Below, piece after piece: positions 1 through 11,146 of a DNA stretch of 64,000 bases. A model generated the notes under the pieces. The model had not been told where the DNA came from, did no database searches, and worked only from the letters and a program-made list of their open reading frames with translations. Numbering within the stretch: the stretch's first letter is position 1; the number at the start of each line of letters is the position of its first letter. The position numbers and the translations under genes were made by a program. The stretch is from Hedera helix (lineage: Eukaryota > Streptophyta > Magnoliopsida > Apiales > Araliaceae): assembly GCA_947179155.2 (NCBI GenBank), contig OX359264.1, positions 3,840,001 to 3,904,000 of the forward strand, in the 5' to 3' direction.

Positions 1-1440
1 CACCTTTAGGCCGAAATCTGTACAAATCTGTCAGGAATCTCGAACTTTTTTCTGAATGAAAGTTGTAGAGACGGAAGTTACGAACGCGTGGAATTTTGAA
101 CGACTAAAAAATGTTTTAAAACGAAGAAGTTATGGCCGTTTAACTGAGCCGGGGTCTGGCAGTCCAACAATCTGCCCAAATCCGAAAATTTGGCTTAAAA
201 ATGAGTTTTTGAGTTAGCCAATTTTCCAAATAATTCCACCTATTGAAATAGTTTAAATAAGTTAATATAAGACTTATGAAGTTATATAATACGATGAATC
301 TAACCGCTTATGCACTAAATGACTGTGTAGGGTTTAACGCTCCGCCGGAAAACCCTAGTTTCAATTTGAGGCAAGTTCTAAACTTTTATGTGTTATTAGT
401 ATGTTCTAAGATTGTTCATGTTATTATGTGATAGTTTATATGTGAAAGTACATGAATGAAGATCTTATGTGATTAAATGATTAAGTGTTAGTTATTGATT
501 AACTGTTAAATGTTAATTGATATTTGATGATGCATATGAGTATGTATAAAATATGTTTATTGTTAAAGCATAAATTAATATGATTATTAACTGAGATGTA
601 TGTTCAGTCAAAGCATGTTAAAGTTTATATGAAAGCATAAACTGTGTATGTGATAATATGTTAGACTTGCTGAGCCGTCGTGCTCATTCTTGCGAATAAA
701 ACCTTATTTGCAGATTAAAGATGAACGTTAAGAAGATCTTGAACGTAAAGATGAAGCGTAGATTAGGTTTTCATGTTTATTACTTGTATTTGTATAAGTC
801 ATAATGACTGTTGTAATACGAACAAACAAACATGTAACCGAATATTGAATGAATGATATAAATTATTATCATCAGAATGTTGTTATGTCTTTAAATTTGA
901 TATAATGTAGAATTGTTAAATATTAAAACAATGTTGATAATGATCTATTTATCTGGATGAGGATCGGTAAATAACTTGTGAGTGCTGTACATCTGAGACA
1001 GAACTAAGCGATGTTGACTGGTCAAATCCATCGTTAAGGTTCCTCGGACCCAGGTATAACTCGTTATTACTATTCTGAATACCATATAAATAGGATTATT
1101 GATATGAAGAGATATCTTTGTATATTGATACTTGTAGTACGAATGAGACCGTTACAAGTGGACGTATATAGAATATTTAAATCCTAAGGTTAAAATTAAA
1201 CTGTTATATATGGTTTTATCCATTTATACGGATGAAATACAAGTTGATACTTGTATACTTATGAGACTGAGATTAAGTTAAGATCCAGGGACAAAGTTAA
1301 GAGAAATTTTTAATGTATAGTCTAAAATAAGACTAATTCAACCAATATGATTATGGGATCATTGGTTAAGTCGATAGAGGTACGAAGTTAACGCACAAGG
1401 TCCGCCGCGTGGAAAGCGCGGGGATTTTGGGGGCGTTACA
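1..1440 (+). mobile_element. 3' part of a Ty3/gypsy LTR (family L1), cut by the window edge
   Basis: The block ends in GGGGGCGTTACA, the usual end of chromovirus-type LTRs. It matches 55308-56882 (same strand) along its length, and a reverse copy lies at 39322-42579. It contains the conserved stem-loop GAGC-CGTCGT-GCTC near 672-685 that is shared by all LTR families of this window. The LTR start is outside the window, so solo LTR versus full element cannot be decided. Its end abuts the open reading frame of the ankyrin/PGG gene directly, so it lies in a coding exon. Confidence 0.8.
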
Positions 1441-1908
1441 AAAACTCGCAACAATCTCATGCCTTCAAACTTTTATACTTCATCTTGGAACATGTCCTTT
1501 GGCACGAAGGCTATGAAATTTCAAGCTTAGTTCAAGAGTTTCCGGGGCTACTATTTGAAGCTGCAAAAGTTGGAAATACTGAATTCTTGACTGCACTTAT
1601 TGAATATTATCCTGATCTTATATGGAAACTAGATGATTGCAATGAAAGCATTTTTCATGTCGCAGTTTTGCATCGTCATCAAAATATATTCAATCTACTG
1701 CATGAGATAGGCTCCATAGGGAGCCTGTTAGCTACCTACAAGCTGGACAAAGATGATAACAATATGCTGCATTTAGCAGCAAAATTAGCACCTCCAGATA
1801 AGCTCAACAAAGTCTCGGGAGCAGCTCTTCAAATGCAACGAGAACTACTGTGGTACATGGTAAACATCCCAACACAAGCCACCACTAGAGATTAAATTCT
1901 TATTTATG

Positions 1909-2134
1909 GATTAGAATCCCCTCCATTATACTTATTCTCCAATTCTCCCGATACACATTCGGCAGCATAAATATTGCATTTAGGGACATAATAAAATCTG
2001 TTGCTATACTTAGGAACACAATAAAATTCATTGCAAATTATTGTGTTGCTAGTACAGTGCTAAATGCAATATTAGTGTCACTGAATGTGTATTGAAAAAA
2101 TTAAAAAGTAAGTGTAGTGGAGGGGATCCTAATC
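1909..2134. mobile_element. Fold-back MITE in the ankyrin/PGG intron
   Basis: The ends are inverted copies: GATTAGAATCCCCTCC at 1909-1924 pairs with the reverse complement at 2119-2134 with one mismatch. Pairing resumes further in (GATACACATTC at 1950 against GAATGTGTATTG near 2083-2094, and ATATTGCATTTAG against CTAAATGCAATAT). The centre holds ACACAATAA...TTATTGTGT. The element is about 226 bp with no ORF. A clear target duplication could not be fixed, so the superfamily is open. Confidence 0.65.
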
Positions 2135-2259
2135 TTTTATCTTGTCATGTTTTTGAACTCACATCAAGTTGAGTGAAGGGACATAGAACCTATAATACCT
2201 CGACCTACAAGAGCTGAACCCTATATGGGGTTGTGAAAGCTAGAAGACTTTTATAATAT

Positions 2260-2476
2260 GTTTGGATTGAAGGAATATAATACAGAGTGGAATGATTTAT
2301 TCAATTCTTACCTAAACTAAGTCATTTTATATTCTCCTTTAAGGAATAAAATTTACAAAATTGAAAAGAATGAGAATGGTTCATTCCATTTCAATGAAAA
2401 ACCAAACATACCTTCTTCTTTTTTTATAAGAATGAGTTATTCCATTTTCATACGCCTTAATTCCTGGAATCCAAAT
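2260..2476. mobile_element. Second MITE-like inverted-repeat element in the same intron
   Basis: GTTTGGATTGAAGGAATATA at the left end is the imperfect inverse of the right end (TTCCTGGAATCCAAAT near 2461-2476). Inside, TGGAATGA and GAATGAGTTATTCCA-type arms repeat in opposite orientation. The GTTTGGATT terminus is common among plant hAT/Harbinger-like MITEs. Borders are accurate to a few bases. Confidence 0.5.
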
Positions 2477-3433
2477 GTAGCATTAGGCTACCATTAAGTC
2501 CTTCACAGAATATGAACCCTACATCACTCTGTTACGGGACGGGACGGGAGGAGTACCATTTGAGCGTAAGCTCATTGATGCCAAGATTTTAATAGAAATC
2601 ATTTACCATAAAAAAAAATCTATATTAAAATTTAGTATGATTTTCATACCCTTGACAGGAGGTGGAAAAGATAGTTCAACCATTGTATAGGGTTACGAAA
2701 AACAAAAATGGCCAAACCCCACATGATATATTCAAGGAAGAACACAAAGCCCTAATGAAGGAAGGTGAAGATTGGATGAAGAGTACTGCTGGTTCATGTT
2801 TGGTAGTTGCAACACTTATCGCCACCGTAGTCTTTACAGCTGCTTTTACTGTACCAGGAGGCATTGATTCTAATGTAGGAGTTCCTATCTTGTTGAATGA
2901 GCCATTTTTCAAGGTATTCGCCATATCAGAGGGAGTCGGAATGTTCTCATCTTCAACTTCAATCTTAATGCTCTTATCCATCCTTACTTCACGTTATCGA
3001 GAGAGAGATTTTCGGCACTCTTTACCCTTTATGTTGATGGTTGCAATCACAACACTATTTGTCTCTATTGCAGCTATGGTGGTAGCCTTTTGCACAACCA
3101 TTTTCTTATCCTTTGAGGGTGGTTCAACTTTGTTCCCTATTCTTCTTGGAGTATTTTCTTGTATCCCGATCATGTCTTTTCTAATAAAGTTTCCACTTTT
3201 GGTTGACATAATTTGTTCAACGTATGACTCTCACTTCCTATTTCGTTCGTACAACCGTTTATTCCAACAACCCCCACGTTTTACATGACCATATCAACAT
3301 TCTACATGCTCAGTTGATCAGAAACTTTTGTTCAGTCAGTATCCATTAATTAACAGTTGTTTAATCATATGTAATTTTATTTCTCAAACATTAGCTGTGC
3401 TATTATTTTGTTCAGTTCCTAAGTATTATTGGA

Positions 3434-3439
3434 AATAAA
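3434..3439 (+). terminator. Poly(A) signal AATAAA of the ankyrin/PGG gene
   Basis: AATAAA lies about 145 bases after the stop codon at 3288, in a T-rich 3' region, a normal distance for a plant 3' UTR. Confidence 0.4.
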
Positions 3440-4490
3440 ATAGCATCTTCAATTTCGGTTTTTTTTATTATTCATTTAGAAACACACTTTAATTTGTGCA
3501 TATTTCTCTTTTGGAATAAAAATAGTTAAAAAACAATAGGGTATGTTAAATATATAATTAACATTGAACTCAAGTTCTTTCAATTTTTATGTCTCAATTT
3601 TTTTACTAAATCCAATATTTAAATTTTCACTTAAATATAGTCACTAATTATCTTTATATTCATAATAACACCAAACGTTTGACATTCTTCCACTAAATTC
3701 ACAAAACATTAAATAACTTTTAAGAACATTAATTGTCGTGTACTCGAACCCCTATCAAGAAGTCCATGTAACATAGGGTTAAACACTTTAGATTCGTATA
3801 GATCTTTAATATCAAATGTCAAGGGCTTCAGAAAAACTGTGTTTAAACTTTTTCATCTAATTTTTAAGGATTTCTCACCATAACATTGTCACTGCCAGTT
3901 CACTGTCACCAGAACCGCCATTGTAACACAGCCGACAAGACTGGATTAATTAACAAAGTTACCTTGCTTGCTAATTAAATTTATGATTGTTTAATTGCTA
4001 TCTTACTTTCTAATCTATACTGAAGAGAATCAAAAAGACATTTGGCTGAATATGCTAGACGTAACTATGATGACTGGAGCAAATTATTTATATTATATAG
4101 ATCTCAAAGGTCTGGCAAACAAAATAAAATCACTTCGTAATTTACGAAATCTTGGGAATTCAATGCTGCTTTTGCTTATTATGCTTATACATGCGATATT
4201 AAGGCTCTTCAAAGAGCACATCTTCAACATCTAATTCATTTAATTCAGCCTCTTCATCTGCCATTTCCCGTGTTCATATGGAAGTTATACCTGCCTCTTC
4301 TAAGTTGAAAAGTTTTGTTTGGAAATTGATGAACAATGCTCAACCAATTAAAGTAAATATTTACTGAAAAACTATGGAATTTTTCAGGTATTATTATGAT
4401 TTGTTGTTGGTGTATGCAAATGTTTCAACTTGTCAAAACAGGATGTTTTTCATAAATTGGACATAGTAAAAATAGTCAAGACAGGCACAA
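3440..4490. other. AT-rich intergenic stretch without a recognisable gene
   Basis: Only short frames occur. A 79-codon frame at 3995-4234 is Leu/Ile-rich and shows no family I recognise. Other frames in 4000-4320 give short coding-like stretches with stops, which may be debris of an old element. Confidence 0.4.
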
Positions 4491-4496
4491 ACGTCA

Positions 4497-4770
4497 CAGA
4501 AAAGGATGCATTTCATTAACAGATGAATCAGCGACGGATGATGCGAAGCTCTAGTCCGTCGCTTATACTAGACACCAAAAGAATAAACCGTATGCTGTCT
4601 TAACATCCGGCGACGATTGTGTCCGTCACTATTTTATTATTTCCAGTTGACGAATTACAGCATGGCGATGGAGTGTCTGTTGCATTGGTTTTAAGCGGCA
4701 ACAAACAGATATAGCGACGGACAAGGAAGTCCGTCAAAATGTGCTATCATACAGATTCCGACATTGAGCG
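4497..4770. repeat. GCGACGG-rich repeat block, CACTA-like subterminal region
   Basis: The motif gcgacgga or its inverse tccgtcgc occurs repeatedly in both orientations (about 4532, 4555, 4611, 4624, 4713, 4729), often as small hairpins such as GCGACGGAC...GTCCGTC. Clustered GCGACGG repeats are typical of the subterminal zones of plant CACTA (En/Spm) elements. I see no clean CACTA terminus or transposase, so this is a remnant. Confidence 0.4.
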
Positions 4771-5515
4771 ACAGAATCAATTCTAGTAGTTTTCGGTAGC
4801 AATGAATTGTAAGAAAACATTGCTCAAAGATATGATATTAGGGTTCTAATTCAACGTGTTTTCTTCACGTCTTGCTTCTTAGATGGGATCCATAATTAGG
4901 TGGGACGAGAGTGACGTGAATTAGAAATTAAGATCATCATCCTTATTGATCTCCACATATGATGGAGGGCAGGTGGTGGTGGTGGCTTTCGATGATGGCT
5001 GGTCTGTCGTGGAATAGGAGGCAGAGATGGTGGCGATAGGGTAGCAGGGAAGAAGAAGAAGGAGAAGTCAATTTCGCCTCTTCAACGTTCTATACAGGAC
5101 TGAAACATGGAGACCAAGAAGCAATGCCACGACCCTCCCTATTAATCTAGATTGAGTTACTTATCCTTTCAATTAAAAATATGAAAACATAGTGATATTT
5201 TGCGATATGATATTTCCCCATCATACTACCATAAGAGCTACATTTACCATCTTATATTATTTAAAATAGGAGTACCAATTTTACTGATATATGCTAATAT
5301 AAAATGATACACAAGTTTTATTATCATATTAACATATCCACTACTAATCAAAACTCTAATTAAATATAGGGAGAAACATGAAAACAAAATATATAATTAA
5401 TGTTTACAAATTTTATAAATAAAACTCATATTCTAAAACGGAGTATTGACAAAACATCTCTTCAGAAGGCCTGCTATTCTCATCGTCGATTGATATTCTA
5501 GTATCCAACAAAATA
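4771..5515. other. Spacer without a gene
   Basis: A short GGT/GAA-rich patch (4965-5070) is followed by AT-rich DNA. No frame of note was found. Confidence 0.4.
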
Positions 5516-5520
5516 GAGTT

Positions 5521-8500
5521 TGTAATGTCCTCAAAATCTTGATTTTCATTATAAATAAATTGTGGATTTATTTATTAATATAATGAATATTTTACGAATG
5601 AATTTGAATTTTGGTATGACTAATTAGTAAATTATTACATGATGGGAATTAAATTAAAGGGGGTCCAACTAATGGTATAATTAAATTAGTAGACTAACCT
5701 AATATTAGTAATATCAATAAATTGATAAGATTTGTGGGTTAATTAAATATTCAATTAAATTGAATATAGCAAATATAATTGAATTATGTAAATTAATTAA
5801 TAAAATTATTATTTAATATCATTGGGTATTTTAAATTGACCCAAACAAATTGGGTAGCAACCCAACCAAGCTAAATTGCCATTTAACTAACCAGCTGGGG
5901 CACAAATCCATTGAAGCAAATAAAGATAAAACAGCCCAGCCCAGGCACAAAACATAACCCGGTAGAAAAATTAAGTGTGCCAACCTTTTCGGGACAGAAA
6001 CAAGGAGAAAGCTGAGCACGCATGGGTGCGCACAGCTCAAGGTTTCAGCTGCCGAGAAAAAGAGGAACAAAGCATGTTGTAAGGGGGCTGTAGAGGGTGG
6101 CCTAGTACAGAAATTGTCTAAGGCTGAGGGAGTAGCCTTATAACATATCAGAGCATCCATCCTCTTTCTCCTTCACGTCCAATTGGTTGAGAGAGAGAGA
6201 GAGAAAGCGAGAGAAACCGAGAACAATGAGAGAGAAACCGCGAGCAAGAAGAAGAGGAACCGAGAGCTGCGACCGAGCAACAAGAGTTGCTTGAGTAATT
6301 GATCTAGGAAGCTCAAGGAAGGCTTGTGGATGTCCAATACATTTGTTACTTACTTTGGAAGGAAGAGGAAGCCAGCCGTAAGGTCTCAAATGTAGTAAAT
6401 ATCTCACAACTTTAGTATCTTGTTTCCTTGGCCATTGCTTTGTGTTTCATGTGGTAAAAAGCTAGAATAAGAGCTCTATGTAAGCATATTCATGCTAGAG
6501 TAGTAAATATATGTTTCAAGAAGCTTTTCATGTGTTATTATGTCCACCTATGTGTTTAAAAGTGAAAGAATGCATGAAATCCTCATTTTCGAAAAAACCG
6601 TGCGAGATAGTGTGGTTTAAGGCCATGTACATCTAAGCTCTTGAACTTGTTTGTGTTGGTTATTATTTTTCCTTGATAGAACTACAAGTTTAGAAGAAAA
6701 CCCAATTTGAATCACCAAAAGTTATGGTGTATACATTTAGTTATGGTTTTTCTACCAAAACAGTCCATTTTTCGACACGATTGAGAGTAGCTTGATAATT
6801 TTCATGTTTAAAGTTTCTGAACAATTATTTGAAAAATACTGGGATGTTAAGGATCAAGTTAGGAATCCATAGAATCCTACCTTGCATGATTTGGAGGTGT
6901 ATAGCTCATTCTAAAAAATGTTTGAACCAAAGTACCTCCGGAAGCTTGAAAACCGGAAGTAAGAATGCATGAATCTAGTTTGTACCCTGTCTATTTTTGC
7001 TGTTTTCAGTCTAGTTACGTATGGAATTTGAAAGTATGATATAAAGAGAAATTATAGAGGAAGAAGTTACGGACGCGTGAGCGCTTGAATCACTCAAAAA
7101 GGATAAGAAATGAGAAAGTTATGGCTGTCAGAGTGAGCAGGGGTCGGACAGACAAAACTTACAAAATGTTTCTGCAACACTAGGGTCGGGGCCCTAGTTT
7201 TGTACTAAAAACAAGGGCCGGGGCCCTAGTCCCTTTTCAAAGAAAAAAATGATTTTTATCCCGGTCGGGTCGGGTCGGACCAATTTTAACGGGTCGGGTC
7301 GGAACGTTTTGAGTCAAAATGGGTCAAAATATTTAGAAGTTAATGTAATTAATTTGGGGACCCAAGTTTATTAATTATTTACTATTTATATAATAAATAA
7401 TAAATAAAGTAAATGAAAGCCATTTTTATGATTAATTATTATTTAATTGATATTAAATAATAATTAAAGCAAATAAATATGATAACTAACTATTTATTAT
7501 TAAATAATAAATAAAGGATGATATGAAGTTAATAAAATAATTATTTATTAATTATATTAAATAATAAATAAGGATAATTATTTAATTAACTATTATTTAA
7601 AGGATATTAAATAATAATTAAAGAAAGATAAGATAAAATAATATAATTACCTATTATTTAACTTATAATAGGTAAGGACAACTAACTAATTGTTATTTAG
7701 TTAGTAATTACTTATTATTTAATTAATAATGATAGTTGACGATTAAATTATTAATTGACTTATAATAATAGTTAGTGACTAAATTATTACTATATAATTA
7801 ATAATAATAGTAATGAATTAAAATATTATTAAATAATTAATAATATTAGACGACAATTAAATTATTATTAAATGAGTAATAATAATGATTAAGGATTAAA
7901 ATATTATTAAAAATGGTTAATAATATTAGAAATAGATTTCAAATATTATTAAGGGAATTAATAATATTGGTAACCAATTATGATGTTATTAATTAACATC
8001 AGTAGGTGATTTAAATATTAGAAGGATAATAATATTGGCACATAATTAATATATGGGGGATATGATTTGTTTAGCCAATGCGTTAGTAAATATTATGCTA
8101 TGTGTTTAAATGACATTTGATTTAGGTAATTTACGTAAAGCGATTATGTGATGTTCTAATTGTTAGGCCAACATTTTAAATGTTATGTCTTCAAGAGGAA
8201 TTTAAATTAAGCAAAGTAGATGTAATTCGCGCACCAGACAAGTTCTTTGACCTTACTCATATTATTATTGAGCAAGTTACCCTGATTTATTTTGATATCA
8301 CAAATTATTTCACAATCAATATTATTGTTATTCGCACGTGGTGCAATTGAATTCATATTCCATTCTTGAATTATGAATTATTTGAAGTCCTTACATTCAT
8401 GAATTAATTAAAAAGGAAGTCTAAGCCAATTGTTCGACTAGACATATGTGTAATTTATTTTAAAAGTTATCCAAACCATGGCGATACGGATTCTTAAACT

Positions 8501-9193
8501 GAGACGAACAACCCATAATGGGGGGCAACCTAAGTATCAAATAAACGATACATACAGAATAAATGTTATGCATACACATAGAGTACGAGAGGCTGTTCCC
8601 CTCAAGTACAGTTCTGGACATGTAACCTAAGAGGGTCAATCAATGGATTGATTCCTCAACAGACGTTCATGGTCTATTGGACCACTCAGCATTTCAATGA
8701 ATCAATTATTATTCATTATTCAAGTATTGATCATATTGTTCGGATATTTATTTCCTGAGTTCATTGAATCATTCAATTATTATTCAATCATGACATACCT
8801 CATATTATTCGTATAAAACTTGCTGAGCAAGCTAGTTGCTCACCCTTGCTATGTCATGAAATTTTATTGCAGCTATACCTGAATGTTCAAATAAAGATAA
8901 GGGAAAAGTGAAGATAAACTCGTAGACGTGCTGGGGTACTAAATGTCTATTGTTATGTTTTGTTTAAGTCTGATTACATGTAACACGAATCCTATTGTAT
9001 ATATTAAATTCGTGATGTCTTTTGTTAAGGTTCCGTACCTTAGGACTAGTAATTAACCCTTCTGTATAAACAACGTATGTTTATTTTCCGCAATAGATAT
9101 TGTGTGTTGTTTTGGAATGTGTATATGATATAGTTGTATTGGATCGTGAGCACTGAGTTCGAGGTACTAGTACCCGAATTTGGGGGCGTCAAA
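5521..9193 (+). mobile_element. Solo LTR of a Ty3/gypsy chromovirus-like element, TSD gagtt
   Basis: The block starts TGTAATGTCC and ends GGGGGCGTCAAA (the expected final CACA changed to CAAA). It is flanked by the 5-bp direct repeat gagtt at 5516-5520 and 9194-9198. At 3673 bp it has the size of the other long LTRs here. It shares with them the stem-loop GAGCAA...TTGCTC (about 8825-8841) and the CAAGTTC-ACTCA motifs near 8240-8275. There is no internal region or second LTR, so it is a solo LTR formed by LTR-LTR recombination. The small frames inside (5831-6407, minus) are chance. Confidence 0.85.
7360..7960. repeat. Array of AT-rich palindromes inside the solo LTR
   Basis: Successive units have the form ATTATTTAAT...ATTAAATAATAAT (for example near 7436-7467, 7483-7515 and 7537-7570), spaced by about 50-70 bases and drifting in sequence. 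Each could fold into a stem of 10 or more bp. A related array lies in the LARD-like LTRs at 15117-15567 and 21743-22190. Confidence 0.6.
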
Positions 9194-9198
9194 GAGTT

Positions 9199-10051
9199 CT
9201 CCATTCCTTAATTTCATAATATTTGAGTATTTTGCAAAAAGTTTAAAAACTAATTTTTATCTTAAATATATACAACTCACTATATATAAATTATATATCT
9301 GGAAGGTTGCATTAACTTTTATTTTAGAAATTCTAGAAAAAAAATATCTAGAAATAAATGAGTATTTTTTTTATATTCTTAAAAAGGCTATAATGCAACG
9401 TCCATAGTTACTGATTCCATCAAAAATATTATTAAAAAGACATGTATATTAAGAGAGGAGAAAATATATTTTAAAGTAACAAATAAATGAGACATCCTTT
9501 AATAGTTTTATTGAACAATTGAAGTAAATGTGTGATGTCTGATAAACTAAAAAAATTCAAAGAAACAATTAATCAAAATCAGAGATTTGGAGGTCAAACA
9601 ATTATAATAGCAAGCCTTTTGGACATCAATATTGCCATCTACGTTAATTTAGACCTAGATTTGGAATCCCAATAAAAGGAATAATTCTAGTCGAATACTC
9701 TTACCATTTTAAAATTAGAAATATATTTTTTAATTCTACAACTTTTAAGGATAAGTTTATGGTTAGTAGCATATCTAACGTCGAAGTATACATCAAGTTA
9801 CAATTAGGACCGCGATAGTAATTTGACCAATTAAGTCATCGAGATGTTGACACACGAGTAGTATTTGAGTAGTATTTAAATATTTTTATACAATCAAACT
9901 GAATAATACACAATCAAACTATAAATACTCATGCGGCCAGAACTCGTGACCATCGTGACTATTTTTTGGTTGGATTTTCCCTCACGATCGATTTTGGTTA
10001 TTTATTAGTACTTGGGGGGTGAGTATCGATAAAATTAAAACTTTGTGGTCC
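9199..10051. other. AT-rich spacer between two element insertions
   Basis: Only a 75-codon Ile/Lys/Phe-rich chance frame (9180-9407) is present. There are no repeats shared with the elements around it and no recognisable gene. Confidence 0.4.
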
Positions 10052-10056
10052 TAATG

Positions 10057-10396
10057 TGATGCAGGAGGATCCGAGTCTGAAGACACTAAGCACATTGATT
10101 GCACTACAATCCATGGAATGGGCGGATCGTCGCAAGCAATGTCGTCTTCGGGATGTCTTCGGATAAGTTAGGCTGACTTCAAGAGTTTAGCTTCGGGAAA
10201 TCTCTTCAGGAGTTCGAGGTCGGGAAATCTCTTTCGACTTTGGGAAATGTAAAATAAGCTTTTGTTTTAATAATATTAAATATGAGCACGAAAGAATTTC
10301 TCTGTGTTTCTTTAGGGTCAATCTCTTGCTTTCTTAGCCTGTAAATTTTTTTGTTAACTCAGCCCGTAGGATAATCGCTATCTTTCTTCGGCGTCA
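10057..10396 (+). repeat. 5' LTR of the gag-PCNA element, with an internal deletion
   Basis: It starts TGATGCAGGAGGATCC and ends GGCGTCA, directly before the primer site. It is 340 bp against 819 bp for the 3' LTR and 781 bp for the solo copy at 45772. The ends match both, but about 480 bp of the middle is missing, with the join near 10245-10260. Confidence 0.8.
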
Positions 10397-10398
10397 GT

Positions 10399-10410
10399 TG
10401 GTATCAGAGC
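10399..10410 (+). promoter_or_regulatory. Primer binding site for initiator tRNA-Met
   Basis: TGGTATCAGAGC lies two bases after the LTR end, the standard minus-strand primer site of plant Ty3/gypsy and copia elements. Confidence 0.85.
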
Positions 10411-10448
10411 ATCAAACATCTCTCTGGGGTTAGAATTCATCAGTTTCA

Positions 10449-10757
10449 ATGGCTGGTGGTCATGGTTATGACCGTGATGGACAAGTTCAGGCTGAGGAAG
10501 TCCCGCACCATAATCGTAATGTTCAGGACGTGATGATTGAGGATTTACAAAGACAAGTTACAGAGTTAACCCGACGTCTATCGACGCCAGATCTCGGTCG
10601 TCATGGGCAGGTTCCGGTTGAGGAAGTCCCGCACCTTAATTGTGATGAGGAGGAATACGATTCCGAGTCCAGTTTTAAAAATCCTAACCACTATAAGAAT
10701 CAGTTATGGGAACGATGTGGTAATTTTACAAGCTATAGTAGAAGTCCTAAAAGGTAA
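10449..10757 (+). CDS. Gag N-terminal fragment (Ty3/gypsy), 102 codons
   Basis: The frame starts at ATG 38 bases after the primer site. The motif IEDLQRQVTELTRRLS is the coiled-coil start of plant Ty3/gypsy Gag proteins, and DSESSFKNPNHYKN matches the ESSFENPFH-type segment that follows it in the family. The fragment contains an internal duplication: GQVQAEEVPHHN and GQVPVEEVPHLN, about 40 residues apart. It ends after about 100 residues, with no capsid core or CCHC knuckle, where PCNA-like sequence begins in another frame. Confidence 0.7.
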   Translation: MAGGHGYDRDGQVQAEEVPHHNRNVQDVMIEDLQRQVTELTRRLSTPDLGRHGQVPVEEVPHLNCDEEEYDSESSFKNPNHYKNQLWERCGNFTSYSRSPKR

Positions 10758-11146
10758 TTTTTATGCACCTAATTCTAGTCAGCTATCTGTAACACTTCCA
10801 CTATATTACTATGTAGCTGTGCCACATATGTACTATACTTATGCTCTAATTGTCGTCAATCCTGATGAACCTGTATCATGTTATGGCCATCAAGATGAGA
10901 TTGTATACCTTATGCTTGGAGTTAGCCGTACAGAACCCATTGAATTGCATTTTGCATATAAGCATGAGAGTCTCAACTTTAGTCAGGTCAAATTGAATAG
11001 TTTTATGTTACCAAATGTTGGAATTAAGGCCTTTTCTATTGACAGTGAGGCTGAAAAGAAATTTATAAAGTTTTATTTTTCTCTAAATTTTGTTCAAGAT
11101 CCAATAACCATTTCAGTGACACAGGGCACTCCTATATCATCAAATC
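10690..11146 (+). pseudogene. PCNA-like coding sequence, first part (captured, intronless)
   Basis: PCNA is the trimeric sliding clamp of DNA replication. The frame (open from 10603) shows family landmarks in order: AIVEVLKGNFYAPNSS resembles the N-terminal helix and strand; CYGHQDEIVY (Cys at 10879) matches CAGNDDIITI; FSQVKL matches FEMKL; VGI matches LGI; and ITISVTQG (11110) matches VVISVTKEG. The Cys to ISVT distance is 77 residues here and 79 in plant PCNA as I recall it. About 15 residues seem missing before the Cys. The frame is cut by a solo LTR at 11147 and resumes at 26122 in the same frame. Divergence is high, so an intact clamp function is doubtful. The homology call comes from motif order and spacing. 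Confidence 0.6.

Larger units (their letters stand above)
1443..3288 (+). pseudogene. Ankyrin-repeat/PGG-domain membrane protein, 3' exons, 5' end cut off by an LTR
   Basis: Plant ankyrin-PGG proteins (ACD6/ITN1-like) are membrane proteins linked to defence and stress signalling. The first exon is open from the LTR border (1441) to 1859 and shows ankyrin-type repeats (PDLIWKLDD, SIFHVAVLHRHQ, NMLHLAAKLAPP). A GT donor at 1860-1861 and an AG acceptor at 2657-2658 join in phase, giving ELLWYM followed by EVEKIVQP, as expected for the family. The last exon (2659-3288) holds the PGG domain (DWMKSTAGSCLVVATLIATV, then AAFTVPGG) and about four hydrophobic helices. A stop follows FQQPPRFT. The upstream coding part is replaced by LTR sequence at 1-1440, so the gene is probably dead or altered unless transcription starts in the LTR. 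The family call is firm; functional status is inference. Confidence 0.75.

Noticed and set aside
5831..6407. Two minus-strand frames of 109 and 89 codons
   Set aside because: They lie wholly within a solo LTR, overlap a GAGA-rich patch and show no family motif. Chance frames.
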